The position numbers were made by a program, and so were the translations under genes. Below, one piece after another: positions 10,489 through 20,241 of a stretch of DNA of 64,000 bases. The notes under the pieces were generated by a model that made no database searches, was not told the DNA's origin, and saw nothing but the letters and a program-made list of their open reading frames with translations. The stretch is from the NCBI GenBank assembly GCA_016873655.1, contig VGWI01000004.1:1-64000 (forward strand). The letters are read 5' to 3'. Source of the stretch: Lentisphaerota bacterium (GTDB lineage: Bacteria > Verrucomicrobiota > Kiritimatiellia > UBA8416 > VGWI01). The first letter of the stretch is position 1. The number at the start of each line of letters is the position of its first letter.

Positions 10489-11835
10489 ATGCGTGCCGGT
10501 AGCATCCTTCACAGTCCAATGATGAATACGCCAGTCATACCGTGCGTTCGACAGTTGGCGTGCATGTTCTCCTGCGTATTGTTTCTTGCCGCCTGGGGCA
10601 TGCCGGCTTCGGGAGCCACGGTCAGGTTGCGCATCACGGTTGTCAATCCCCGCGAGACGAACCAGGTTGCCGATGTGCGTGCCAATCTCCCCGCTCGTGT
10701 GGGAACGAATGATGTTGTCAGCTGGGGCGGGCTCGACTGGGGCTACGACACCAGGAACGACATCTACTATGTGCACAAGAAGGTCGAACTGGGCCCCAAA
10801 GAGGGCAGGGTGTTCGATATCGACATCCGTGATATATGGACGATCGAACCGGGCGAGATAGACGGCATCAATCGGCATGCGGGGGCTCTTGTGGACAAGC
10901 TTCGCGGCGCGGAGGTCCACGCAACCGCAACCGAGTTGCAGAAGCTCATAGAGAAGAACCTTGCCGACATTCTGGAGCGGCAGGACAAGTTCGCGATCGG
11001 GCCGGGGGTGGAGGCCATACAGCACATCAATGCCTACGAGACCAACCTGGGCATGCTCAGGCGGGTCAAGAGGGACGTGGGGATGATAGAGAACCTTGTG
11101 CTGGGGACAGGGCAGGACATAGGGGAGATGGTCGGAGAGAGCAAGCTCCTCGCGAAACCGGAACGGGGCGAAGATTCGGAACCCGCTGAATACAAGACGG
11201 CCATCATGGAATTCACGGTGGTCAACCCTTCGGTATCCGAGAAGAAACAGGCCGTTGTACGCGAGAGCCTTCCGGAAGAGGTGAAGATATACGATGTACT
11301 GGAAGCCGGAGAGCTCGAAGTCGGTGCGGACTACAACACCGGGATGTGCTACGTCTACAAGGAAGGGATAGACCTGGCGCCCGGCGAGAAGAAGACATTC
11401 CGCGTGACGATAAGGGACAAGTGGGATGTCAACGGGCCGAGGGTGGCATCCCTGATTGCCTCGGCCAGCAACCTGCTTTACAGGGTGGAGGTCCGGGGGC
11501 GTTACAAGGGCGTGGAGGAAGCGATATCCGGAGTTCTTGGCGGGCTTCTTGAGATAAGGGGTGAAGAGGGGCCGACGGCCGTGAATGACGCGTATGTCGC
11601 ATTCTTTCGTGAGCAGACCGCAAGGGTTGACATTCTGGAGCAGAAACTCAGGCGCGTTGAGGCCGCTTTGCGGCCGATAGAGCGGAAGTCCAAGTGGGGT
11701 TTTGCGGTCCAGGCGCCCAGCAAGAAGACCACATGGCTCATCATCTACATAGTCCTTGGCTTCCTGGGTTTCTTCAGTGTACTTTTCTTCCTGAGGTGGT
11801 ACGGAAAGAGCAAGAGTGAGAAACTGGGCCTGTGA
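10489..11835 (+). CDS. Secreted, C-terminally membrane-anchored protein with a duplicated ~80-residue domain
   Basis: 448 residues from ATG 10489; an ATG at 10519 gives a tidier signal peptide and is equally possible. A signal peptide (core FSCVLFLAAWGMPASG) is followed by two copies of one domain, about residues 43-125 and 237-320. Each copy shows 'VVNP', 'LP..V...DV', 'YYV.K' or 'CYVYK', 'L.P' and 'IRD.W'. A helical segment lies between them. One membrane helix (IIYIVLGFLGFFSVLFFL, about 415-433) and a short basic tail (KSKSEK) come near the end, so most of the protein should face outside the cytoplasmic membrane. I do not recognise the family. It starts 47 nt after the giant gene and 103 nt before the first alpha gene, so it may link the giant protein to the ATPase (inference). 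Confidence 0.75.
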   Translation: MRAGSILHSPMMNTPVIPCVRQLACMFSCVLFLAAWGMPASGATVRLRITVVNPRETNQVADVRANLPARVGTNDVVSWGGLDWGYDTRNDIYYVHKKVELGPKEGRVFDIDIRDIWTIEPGEIDGINRHAGALVDKLRGAEVHATATELQKLIEKNLADILERQDKFAIGPGVEAIQHINAYETNLGMLRRVKRDVGMIENLVLGTGQDIGEMVGESKLLAKPERGEDSEPAEYKTAIMEFTVVNPSVSEKKQAVVRESLPEEVKIYDVLEAGELEVGADYNTGMCYVYKEGIDLAPGEKKTFRVTIRDKWDVNGPRVASLIASASNLLYRVEVRGRYKGVEEAISGVLGGLLEIRGEEGPTAVNDAYVAFFREQTARVDILEQKLRRVEAALRPIERKSKWGFAVQAPSKKTTWLIIYIVLGFLGFFSVLFFLRWYGKSKSEKLGL

Positions 11836-11938
11836 GGCCGTTTCTCAGCAGTCTTGCCGCTGCCGCGAGCCGTACTTCCATCCGTCGGTCTTCCGGCGCG
11901 GGGTCTTCACAGTGTCTTTTTGACGGGGGAGATGTGGT

Positions 11939-13402
11939 ATGCCGTTGAAGATCAACCCGATAAAGCTCATCGAGCACGGGGTTGTTGCGGAGATCCGGCA
12001 GGATGTCGTGCACGTGACCGGGCTGACCAACTGCATGAACGGGCAGTTGGTGAACATCGGGGTTTCGGCGCAGGGGGTGATTGTCGGGTTTGACCCGGAC
12101 TACGTGCTCGTGCTTGTTGTCCGCGAGGGCGCCCCGATCAAGCCCGGTGACGCCGTAATCACGACCATAGACCAGTTCCGTGTTCCTGTCGGGGAACGTT
12201 TCATCGGCCGGAGGCTGAACGCCCTGGCAGAGCCGGCGGACAACGGCGGTCCGATACGCGAGGATGGCGCCAACCCGATCTTCGGAGCTGCGCCGGGCGT
12301 GCTCGAACGGGTTCCGCTGGCGCAGGTTCTCGAAACCGGCACGAAGATAATCGACATGACTTTGCCGATAGGAATGGGGCAGCGCATGTTGATCATCGGC
12401 GACCGCACCACCGGCAAGACTACCGTCGGGGTCGATGCGATCATGAACCAGAAGGGCAAGGACGTGGTCTGCATCTACTGCTGCATAGGCAAGGCGGAGG
12501 CGGCGCTTGCCAAGGTGACGGAGTCTTTCGACAAGGGGCGCGTCTGGGACTACGGAATGATCGTTGCGGCAACCGCTTCGGACCCGATGGGGCAGCAGTA
12601 TCTGGCCCCGTACGTGGCGTGCAGTCTCGGCGAGTACTTCATGTACACGAAGGGGCGCGACGTCCTCGTTGTTTTCGACGATTTCACGAAGCACGCGTGG
12701 GCTTACCGCCAGATATCTCTGTTGCTGGAGCGAGCGCCGGGCCGTGACGCGTATCCCGGCGATATATTCTATATACACTCCCAGCTTGTTGAGCGCGCGG
12801 GGAAGCTCAACGCGGCACGCGGCGGCGGGTCCATGACGCACCTGCCCATTGTCGAGACGCTGCAGGGCGACGTCGCAGGCTATATTCCATCCAACATCAT
12901 TTCCATGACCGACGGACAGGTGTACATGAATTCCCTGCTGTTCGGCGAGGGATTCAAGCCGGCAATTGACATGGGGCTTTCTGTCTCGAGGATCGGCAGC
13001 AAGGTTCAATGGAAAGCGATGAAGAAGCTTAGCGGAATGCTCAAGCTTGAGTATGTGCGATACAAGGAACTTGAGAAGCTTACCCGGATCAAGGCCGGAG
13101 TGTCGGGTGAGGTCGAAAGGCGTTTGAATCGCGGCAAGGTTCTTGAAGAAGTCCTGAAGCAGGACGCGAACGAGCCGGTTGCGATGGAGGACGAAGTCAT
13201 GATCCTCTACGCGCTTGAGCGCGGGCTGCTGGACAAGGCCGATCCTCCGCAGGTGAGGGGAATCCTGGCTGAGTTCATACGCCGGGTAAGGACGAGGCAC
13301 CCCACGCTGCCGGCGGAACTGTCCCAGAAGAAGGAACTGACCGAGCCGATCAAGGAGGCGCTCAACAATGAGCTTGCGGGGCTCTCCCATACCGCTGTTT
13401 AA
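11939..13402 (+). CDS. atpA: F-type ATPase alpha-like subunit 1 (arginine finger present)
   Basis: 487 residues, with a purine-rich ribosome site (GGGGGAG) before ATG 11939. It aligns along its length with AtpA: beta-barrel start (VVHVTGLTNCMNG), P-loop GDRTTGKT, Walker B region VLVVFDDFTKHAWAYRQ, PGRDAYPGDIFY, and the arginine finger in LSVSRIG at Arg351. Differences from textbook alpha are seen directly. The N-terminal ~25-residue helix that binds delta is missing, since the barrel begins about ten residues in. The P-loop Gln of GDRQTGKT is Thr. The IGQK stretch reads IGKA. It overlaps the second alpha gene by 35 nt, so the two are probably translated together. It belongs to the F1 part of a rotary ATPase, and which way that machine runs cannot be told. 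Confidence 0.93.
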   Translation: MPLKINPIKLIEHGVVAEIRQDVVHVTGLTNCMNGQLVNIGVSAQGVIVGFDPDYVLVLVVREGAPIKPGDAVITTIDQFRVPVGERFIGRRLNALAEPADNGGPIREDGANPIFGAAPGVLERVPLAQVLETGTKIIDMTLPIGMGQRMLIIGDRTTGKTTVGVDAIMNQKGKDVVCIYCCIGKAEAALAKVTESFDKGRVWDYGMIVAATASDPMGQQYLAPYVACSLGEYFMYTKGRDVLVVFDDFTKHAWAYRQISLLLERAPGRDAYPGDIFYIHSQLVERAGKLNAARGGGSMTHLPIVETLQGDVAGYIPSNIISMTDGQVYMNSLLFGEGFKPAIDMGLSVSRIGSKVQWKAMKKLSGMLKLEYVRYKELEKLTRIKAGVSGEVERRLNRGKVLEEVLKQDANEPVAMEDEVMILYALERGLLDKADPPQVRGILAEFIRRVRTRHPTLPAELSQKKELTEPIKEALNNELAGLSHTAV

Positions 13403-14855
13403 GATCAAGGTCCAGGAAAAGGGCCGGATCAAGGACATCAAGGAGATAATTGTCCGCATAGATGGTCTTCCGACGTGTCTGAACGGCCAGATCGTTGACC
13501 TCGGTGAAGGGGTCAAGGGAATCGTGATGGGATACGACGAGCAGGAGGTCCTTGCCCTTGTGCTTGGCGATCCGGGCAAGCTCAGGATGGGCCGGGAGGT
13601 GGCGGGAGTCAGTGAGCCGTTCCAAATCCCGGTCAGTGATGCAGTGATAGGCCGGATGGTTTCGGCGCTCGGGTATCCGTGTGACCAGGGGCAGCCGGTC
13701 GAGCCGGAGTCATTTGCGCCCGTATTCAAGGACTCGCCGCCGATCACGCACAGGGATCCGGTTACGCAGTTTCTGCCAACCGGCACGAAGATGGTGGATA
13801 TCTTCATCCCCATCGCCAAGGGTCAGCGGCAGTTGATTCTCGGCGACAGGATGACCGGCAAGACGGTCATAGCGCTGGATGCCATCATAAATCAGGTCGG
13901 GCGGAACGTGATCTGCATCTTCTGCTGCGTCGGGAAGTCTGTCTCTTCTCTGCAGAAGGCCATGTCGATTCTGCACGACAACGATGCGTTGTCCTACACG
14001 GCGGTGATAGTCGCAACCGACAGTTCGCCGGTGGGTGAGCAGTACATAGTTCCGTTTGCGGCTGCCTCCATGGCGGAGCATTTCGCGGCCAAGGGGCGTG
14101 ACGTGCTCGTGGTGTTTGATGACCTTACCAAGCATGCGTGGGCCTATCGCCAGCTCTCGTTGCTCCTGGACAGGCCGCCAGGCCGTGAGGCGTATCCCGG
14201 CGACATATTCTATGTGCAGACTCAGCTCATGGAGCGGGCTGGTCAGTTCAATGCGGAGCACGGCGGCGGGTCAATCACCTACCTGGGGATCGCGGAGACG
14301 TTGCAGGGCGACCTTACAGGTTATATCCCGTCCAACCTGGCCTCCATGTGTGACGGGCAGGTATGCATGAGCAGCACCATCTTCGCGGAGGGATTCCGCC
14401 CGGCGGTCGATATCTCGCTTTCTCTGTCGATCGTCGGCGGAAGAGCCCAGCCGCCGGTTCTCAAGAAGCTGAGTCGCGACATACGGGCTGACTACGCGAG
14501 ATATTCTGAAGTGGTGAAACTGAGCAGGATGGGGTCCGGCCTGTCCGAAGAGGCCGAGAAGACGATCAAGAAGGGCGAAGCGATAGTCTCGATTCTGCAG
14601 CAGGGGCAGCACGCTCCTGTTTCGCTTTCGGAGGAAGTGTTCCTTCTGTATGCCCTGCACGCCGGCATGCTTGCGCCTCTGGACCGCGAGGAGAAGACGC
14701 GCTTCACGAAGGGGATCGCCGGGTTCGCGGCAGAGAGAATGCCCGGGCTCGCGTCGCGGATTGAAGCTGAAGCAGAGCTCACTCCGGAAATCGAGGAGAG
14801 TCTGAGGAGTCTGCTGGAGGCCTATTTCGGCCGGAAGCCTGGCGGGGGCGGGTGA
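13368..14855 (+). CDS. F-type ATPase alpha-like subunit 2 (arginine finger lost)
   Basis: 495 residues, a second full-length alpha paralogue. It keeps the P-loop GDRMTGKT, VLVVFDDLTKHAWAYRQ and PGREAYPGDIFY. At the arginine-finger position the sequence reads SLSLSIVGG: codon ATC at 14430-14432 gives Ile355, where alpha 1 has Arg351. In F1-ATPases this alpha residue reaches into the neighbouring beta catalytic site and is needed for efficient ATP hydrolysis. Like alpha 1 it lacks the N-terminal delta-binding helix. Its stop overlaps the epsilon start (GTGA). Reasonable readings are a mixed-alpha F1 with unequal catalytic sites, or a structural alpha in a separate hexamer. It is intact, with no sign of decay. 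Confidence 0.93.
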   Translation: MSLRGSPIPLFKIKVQEKGRIKDIKEIIVRIDGLPTCLNGQIVDLGEGVKGIVMGYDEQEVLALVLGDPGKLRMGREVAGVSEPFQIPVSDAVIGRMVSALGYPCDQGQPVEPESFAPVFKDSPPITHRDPVTQFLPTGTKMVDIFIPIAKGQRQLILGDRMTGKTVIALDAIINQVGRNVICIFCCVGKSVSSLQKAMSILHDNDALSYTAVIVATDSSPVGEQYIVPFAAASMAEHFAAKGRDVLVVFDDLTKHAWAYRQLSLLLDRPPGREAYPGDIFYVQTQLMERAGQFNAEHGGGSITYLGIAETLQGDLTGYIPSNLASMCDGQVCMSSTIFAEGFRPAVDISLSLSIVGGRAQPPVLKKLSRDIRADYARYSEVVKLSRMGSGLSEEAEKTIKKGEAIVSILQQGQHAPVSLSEEVFLLYALHAGMLAPLDREEKTRFTKGIAGFAAERMPGLASRIEAEAELTPEIEESLRSLLEAYFGRKPGGGG

Positions 14856-15079
14856 AACTGACGATCTTGAATCCCAAGCACGTGATTTTCGAGGGCGACG
14901 CGTCGAGCGTGTTCCTGCCTGGCGATCTCGCGGAGTTTGAGATACTGGACCATCACGCTCCGATTGTGAGCCTGCTTGTCAAGGGCGAGATAGTGGTGGA
15001 CTGGCACCGCAGGATACCCATACGGCAGGGGATGGTCAGGTTCGACAGGAACGAGTGCATGGCTCTGGTAGAGGAATAG
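14852..15079 (+). CDS. atpC: F-type ATPase epsilon subunit, beta-sandwich domain only
   Basis: 75 residues from a GTG overlapping the alpha 2 stop. The sequence matches the N-terminal beta sandwich of AtpC (LTILNPKHVIFEGDASSVFL; LPGDLAEFEILDHHAPIVS; the usual GE.G.L.HH.P pattern). The usual C-terminal helical hairpin of ~50 residues is absent, and the gene ends cleanly. In other bacteria that hairpin restrains ATP hydrolysis, so this enzyme probably lacks that brake (inference). It should sit at the foot of gamma on the c-ring. Confidence 0.85.
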   Translation: MKLTILNPKHVIFEGDASSVFLPGDLAEFEILDHHAPIVSLLVKGEIVVDWHRRIPIRQGMVRFDRNECMALVEE

Positions 15080-15103
15080 ACCGTCTGCGCCTGGAGGGCG
15101 GGC

Positions 15104-15319
15104 ATGGACAAGTTCGTAATATTTCTGGTGATGTTCGTGACGATTATCGGCCCATCGGCCGTGATAGCGGCCATCGGGTACGCGAGCATACGGGCGCTGG
15201 GGCGCAACCCCTCGGCTGCAAACAAGATACTGCAGGCCATGATTGTCGCCCTGGTATTTGCCGAGGCGATAGCGGTGGTTGCTTTGCTCATACTGTTCCA
15301 GTTGTTTGCTGGAACATAG
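15104..15319 (+). CDS. atpE: F-type ATPase subunit c (proteolipid)
   Basis: 71 residues forming one two-helix hairpin with the polar loop ALGRNPSAA (the RQP/RNP loop that contacts gamma and epsilon). The ion-binding carboxylate is Glu54 in LVFAEAIAV. Helix 1 has lost most of the usual GxGxGxG stripe (IGPSAVIAAIGYAS). I see none of the Na+ signature residues (helix-1 Gln, or Ser/Thr after the Glu), so proton coupling is more likely if the ring is coupled at all. An RBS (GGAGGGCGGGC) precedes ATG 15104. A c-ring is thus encoded with no a subunit beside it in this window. Confidence 0.92.
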   Translation: MDKFVIFLVMFVTIIGPSAVIAAIGYASIRALGRNPSAANKILQAMIVALVFAEAIAVVALLILFQLFAGT

Positions 15320-15372
15320 GTGAATAGGCAGCCCGGGCGAACGGCCGGGGCCGCCGCATGGAGGCGGGGAGC

Positions 15373-16119
15373 ATGCGAGAAATCATACGAATACTGATGC
15401 CGGTGGCGCTGACTTATGTGGCTGCGACAGCGCTGATGGTGTTCGCCATAAGGCGTCTGCTGCTGGGGGATACGCGCAGGGCAATGGCCAAGATCCGTGA
15501 AGTCGAAGGCGAGGTGCGCCGGAAGGAGGAGCGGATCAGGGCCGAAATCGCCGAGCACGAGCGTGACTTCGAGGCGAGAAAGATCGAGGCCCAGGAATCC
15601 ATGGAGCGGCAGCGCAAGGAATCCGAGAAAGAGATGGCCAAGGCAAGAGAAAAAGCCCTGGCTGATGCCCGCAAGGAAGGTGAGCGCATAATCGATCAGG
15701 CGAGGAAGAACGAAGAGAAGCTGAGACAGCAGATAGCCCAGGACATGGAAGAGAAGGCCGTGGAATACGGCGGCAGGATATTTAAGCTTGTTTTCAGCGA
15801 GGAAATGAACGTCGAGCTCAATCGCAAGTTCATTGAGGAACTGTTGAACGCCCTTGATGAGGTGGACAGCTCAAGCATCACCGTGGATGCGGACGATGCC
15901 GTGTTCAAGAGCAGTCATCCACTTGAGGAAGAGCAGAAGGAACGGCTGAAGGAGCTCCTGAAGAACAAGTTCGGGGCTGACGTGGAGATCAACGAGACAA
16001 TTGACGAAGCGCTGCTGGCCGGTCTTTCGTTCAAGCTGGGCAGTCTTGAGATAGATGGCAGCCTGCTGAGCCGGTACCATGAGGCGGTTTCGGAAGTGAA
16101 GAAGGGTATAGGCACCTGA
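15373..16119 (+). CDS. atpFH: F-type ATPase fused b-delta stator subunit
   Basis: 248 residues from ATG 15373, preceded by GGGGAGC; an in-frame ATG at 15358 lies within that ribosome-binding region. One N-terminal membrane helix (about 6-30, VALTYVAATALMVFAIRRLL) is followed by a charged coiled coil (35-130) like subunit b. The C-terminal ~110 residues resemble the end of delta (EEEQKERLKELLKNKFG.. LSFKLGSLEIDGSLLSR). b-delta fusions occur in some actinobacterial and alternative ATPases. It is the only obvious peripheral-stalk gene here, and the alpha subunits lack the helix that delta normally grips. Confidence 0.85.
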   Translation: MREIIRILMPVALTYVAATALMVFAIRRLLLGDTRRAMAKIREVEGEVRRKEERIRAEIAEHERDFEARKIEAQESMERQRKESEKEMAKAREKALADARKEGERIIDQARKNEEKLRQQIAQDMEEKAVEYGGRIFKLVFSEEMNVELNRKFIEELLNALDEVDSSSITVDADDAVFKSSHPLEEEQKERLKELLKNKFGADVEINETIDEALLAGLSFKLGSLEIDGSLLSRYHEAVSEVKKGIGT

Positions 16120-16172
16120 CATGGCGCTGCCGGCCGTCAGGCGGCCGTTGATTTCGGTTTGAGGCATGCCGG

Positions 16173-17108
16173 ATGCAACTTAGCGAACTCCGCAAGGAAC
16201 TGAAGTTCAACCGCGAACTTGTGCAGCTCATTGAGACGCTCAAGAATATCGCGGCTGCCCAGTATCACCTGATGGAGAAGGAAAAGGAGCGGTTCGACCG
16301 CTTCATGGGTGCTTTTGCGGGTTTCTTCCGGGTCGTCAACCTTGTTGAGACGGCCAATCCGCTGGTGCGGTCGGCGTCGGACACGCTGGGGCTGGTCGTG
16401 ATCACTTCCGATTCCGGGTTCATGGGCGGGCTTAACCAGGGAGTGATACGGGCTGCCCTTGCAGCGCAGGGCGAGACGCCTGACGAGAAGACGGCGCTTG
16501 TCGTTGTGGGGGAGAAGGGGCAGACGGCCTTCGCAGACATGGGCAGGGCTTTCAGGTTCTTTCCGGGAATAAGCCAGGAGACGATCTACGAGCAGGCTGT
16601 GGAGATAAAGGACCACATAGTGGAAGAGGTGCTTGCCGGCAGGATGGGCAGAGTTCTTCTGGCGTATCCGAAGCCCCTGTCCTTTTCGGCTCAGGACATA
16701 GACGTGATCAGGGTGCTGCCGTGCGGAGACCTGATATCCGTCGAGGATGAGCCCGGGGAAGGAGCGCAGGCCTCGACGACATTGCGCGGATTCATGCAGG
16801 AGTCGCTTGGGGTGATCGTGGAGTCGTCTTTCGCCGACATGGCGCAGTACCTGGCAAGCACGTGGGTTACAAGCAAGCTTTACGAGGTGTTCGAGGACAG
16901 CAAGCTCGCGGAATTTTCCGCGAGGGCCATGCATCTCGAGGGAAGTTTCCAGAAGCTTGAGGAACAGTTGAAGAAGGTGCGGCACCAGACTTTCAAGGCC
17001 TCGCATGAGAAGATCGACAAGGGCATGCGCGAGAGCTTCGGCGCCAAGAAGGGGATGAAGAGAAGACGCAGGGGTGCAACGCAGCCGCAGGCTGCGGCTG
17101 ACGCCTAG
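16173..17108 (+). CDS. atpG: F-type ATPase gamma subunit (central rotor)
   Basis: 311 residues, in the usual size range. The N-terminal helix (LRKELKFNRELVQLIETLKNI, then AAAQY) and C-terminal helix (ARAMHLEGSFQKLEEQLKKV) would form the coiled-coil shaft. The middle segment carries LVVITSDSGFMGGLNQG, matching the conserved SDRGLCGG-type motif of gamma. The very end carries a basic extension (KKGMKRRRRG) not typical of gamma. Ordinary spacing to neighbours (53 and 30 nt) suggests one operon. Confidence 0.9.
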   Translation: MQLSELRKELKFNRELVQLIETLKNIAAAQYHLMEKEKERFDRFMGAFAGFFRVVNLVETANPLVRSASDTLGLVVITSDSGFMGGLNQGVIRAALAAQGETPDEKTALVVVGEKGQTAFADMGRAFRFFPGISQETIYEQAVEIKDHIVEEVLAGRMGRVLLAYPKPLSFSAQDIDVIRVLPCGDLISVEDEPGEGAQASTTLRGFMQESLGVIVESSFADMAQYLASTWVTSKLYEVFEDSKLAEFSARAMHLEGSFQKLEEQLKKVRHQTFKASHEKIDKGMRESFGAKKGMKRRRRGATQPQAAADA

Positions 17109-18542
<1,434 letters not shown>

Positions 18543-18583
18543 GCTTTTCTCCGGTTGCGTGACCGGGGCCGCGGCATCTGAAT

Positions 18584-20218
18584 ATGAACAAGCTGGGACA
18601 ACGCCTTGAGGCGGATGGGCTGCTCTCCGCGGAGCGTTTCGAGGAGGCGGCGGCACGGGCCAAGGAAAGCCGGCGGCCGCTTCCTGACGTGCTCCGGGAT
18701 GACAGCTACGTTGCCGAGGGGCCTCTGCTCAGCGCTCTCGGCAAGGTCTACGGGCTTCAGGTCGTTGATCTTGACGACGACACGCCGGTTGACCAGTCCG
18801 CCGTGAGATCCATCCCGCCGAGGCTCGCAACCCACTACTGCGCCATGCCGATGAAACTGGAAGACGGGGTCATAACGCTGGCGGTCTCCAGCCTTTCCGA
18901 CATGGCTGTCGTTGATGATCTTGAGACCAACCTGGGCTTGAGGGTCGATCGGGTTCTTGCCACCCGGGCTGGCATCCAGCGTGCGATAAGGCGGCACTAC
19001 GGAGTCGGCGCAGGCACGGTCGAACGCATACTCGGAGAGGACAGGCCGGGCGAGGCGTCCCATATGGAGACGTCGCATGATCTGGAACTCATGGCCGAGG
19101 ATGCGTCGGTTGTCCGCCTTGTCAACCAGATCCTGCAGGACGCCATACGGGACAGGGCAACCGACATACACCTGGAAAGCTACAGAGACGAGATGCTCTG
19201 TCGCAGGCGGATAGACGGCGTCCTGCAGGAGACGAGTTTGCCGCGAAGCATCCGGCAGCTCTATCCTGCCATGGTGTCCCGGATCAAGCTGATGTCCGGA
19301 CTCGACATAGTCGAAAGACGTCTGCCCCAGGACGGGAGAGCCCGTGTCAACATGGGGCGTGAAGAGTTCGACCTGCGGGTCTCCATAGTCCCGGCAGTGC
19401 ACGGGGAGGACATCGTCATAAGGGTCCTGCCGACACGGTCGATGCTCAACCTGGGCGATCTCGGGTTTTCCGGGGCGCACAGGGCGGAGTTGGAGAAGTA
19501 CATAGCGATGCCGCACGGCATCGTCTTTGTGACCGGTCCGACTGGAAGCGGGAAGAGCACCACTCTCTACGCATGCCTCAACCGGCTGAACACTCGCGAC
19601 CACAAAATTATCACCATCGAGGACCCAGTCGAATATGAAGTGAGAGGGGTAACGCAGACGCAGGTCAATCCGAAGATAGGTCTCACCTTCGCCCGGGCGC
19701 TGAGAAGCATGTTGAGACACGATCCGGACGTCATGATGGTTGGCGAGGTGCGTGACCGTGAAACGGCGGATATTGCAGTACAGACGGCCATGACGGGACA
19801 CCTGGTGCTCAGCACTCTCCACACGAACGATGCTGCCGGGGCTGCGGTGCGTCTGATGGATATGGGCGTTGATCCTTACCTGATAACTTCGACGGTTCTG
19901 GTGTTCATCGCGCAGCGGTTGGTACGGGTGATCTGCCCGGAGTGCAGGGAGGCGGTTCGGGAAGCGGGGATTACGAGGTATCGTGGAGCCGGCTGCAAGA
20001 CATGCGGACGGAGCGGGTACTTCGGCCGTGCTGCTGTTGCCGAGTTTCTCCCGATGCTTCCGGCCATCGCGGGCCTGATCATGGGCAAGGCATCCGCACG
20101 TGAAATACGAGCGAAGGCGGATGAGCTTGGGATGCAGACTCTTCTGCAGGACGGTCTGCGGAAGGTTGAGGACGGTATCACGACCGAGCAGGAGGTCTTC
20201 CGCGTTATCGTAGCGTAG
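18584..20218 (+). CDS. gspE: Type II secretion / type IV pilus assembly ATPase, GspE/PilB family
   Basis: 544 residues: an N-terminal MshEN/GspE-type domain (MNKLGQRLEADGLLS.., to about 150), then the secretion ATPase core. The core has P-loop GPTGSGKSTT, IITIEDPVEYE (Asp box), HDPDVMMVGEVRDRETA (Walker B), GHLVLSTLHTNDA (His box) and a C-terminal CPEC..CKTCG zinc site. It would power pseudopilus assembly on the cytoplasmic face with GspF, GspL and GspM. The neighbours are T2SS rather than pilus genes, so GspE fits best. No strong ribosome site precedes ATG 18584. Confidence 0.93.
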   Translation: MNKLGQRLEADGLLSAERFEEAAARAKESRRPLPDVLRDDSYVAEGPLLSALGKVYGLQVVDLDDDTPVDQSAVRSIPPRLATHYCAMPMKLEDGVITLAVSSLSDMAVVDDLETNLGLRVDRVLATRAGIQRAIRRHYGVGAGTVERILGEDRPGEASHMETSHDLELMAEDASVVRLVNQILQDAIRDRATDIHLESYRDEMLCRRRIDGVLQETSLPRSIRQLYPAMVSRIKLMSGLDIVERRLPQDGRARVNMGREEFDLRVSIVPAVHGEDIVIRVLPTRSMLNLGDLGFSGAHRAELEKYIAMPHGIVFVTGPTGSGKSTTLYACLNRLNTRDHKIITIEDPVEYEVRGVTQTQVNPKIGLTFARALRSMLRHDPDVMMVGEVRDRETADIAVQTAMTGHLVLSTLHTNDAAGAAVRLMDMGVDPYLITSTVLVFIAQRLVRVICPECREAVREAGITRYRGAGCKTCGRSGYFGRAAVAEFLPMLPAIAGLIMGKASAREIRAKADELGMQTLLQDGLRKVEDGITTEQEVFRVIVA

Positions 20219-20241
20219 GACCGAGGTTCCGGCAGGCTGCC

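Noticed and set aside
5909-13819. Long minus-strand open frames opposite the giant gene and the alpha genes (for example 5909-6751, 7232-8152, 9478-11025, 11774-13819)
   Set aside because: GC-rich coding on the plus strand leaves the opposite strand open. Their products have no domain pattern, and the plus-strand genes are clear homologues.
11939-14855. V/A-type ATPase A/B subunits or flagellar FliI pair
   Set aside because: Both genes match AtpA, and gamma, epsilon, c and b-delta of F-type are encoded in the same cluster.
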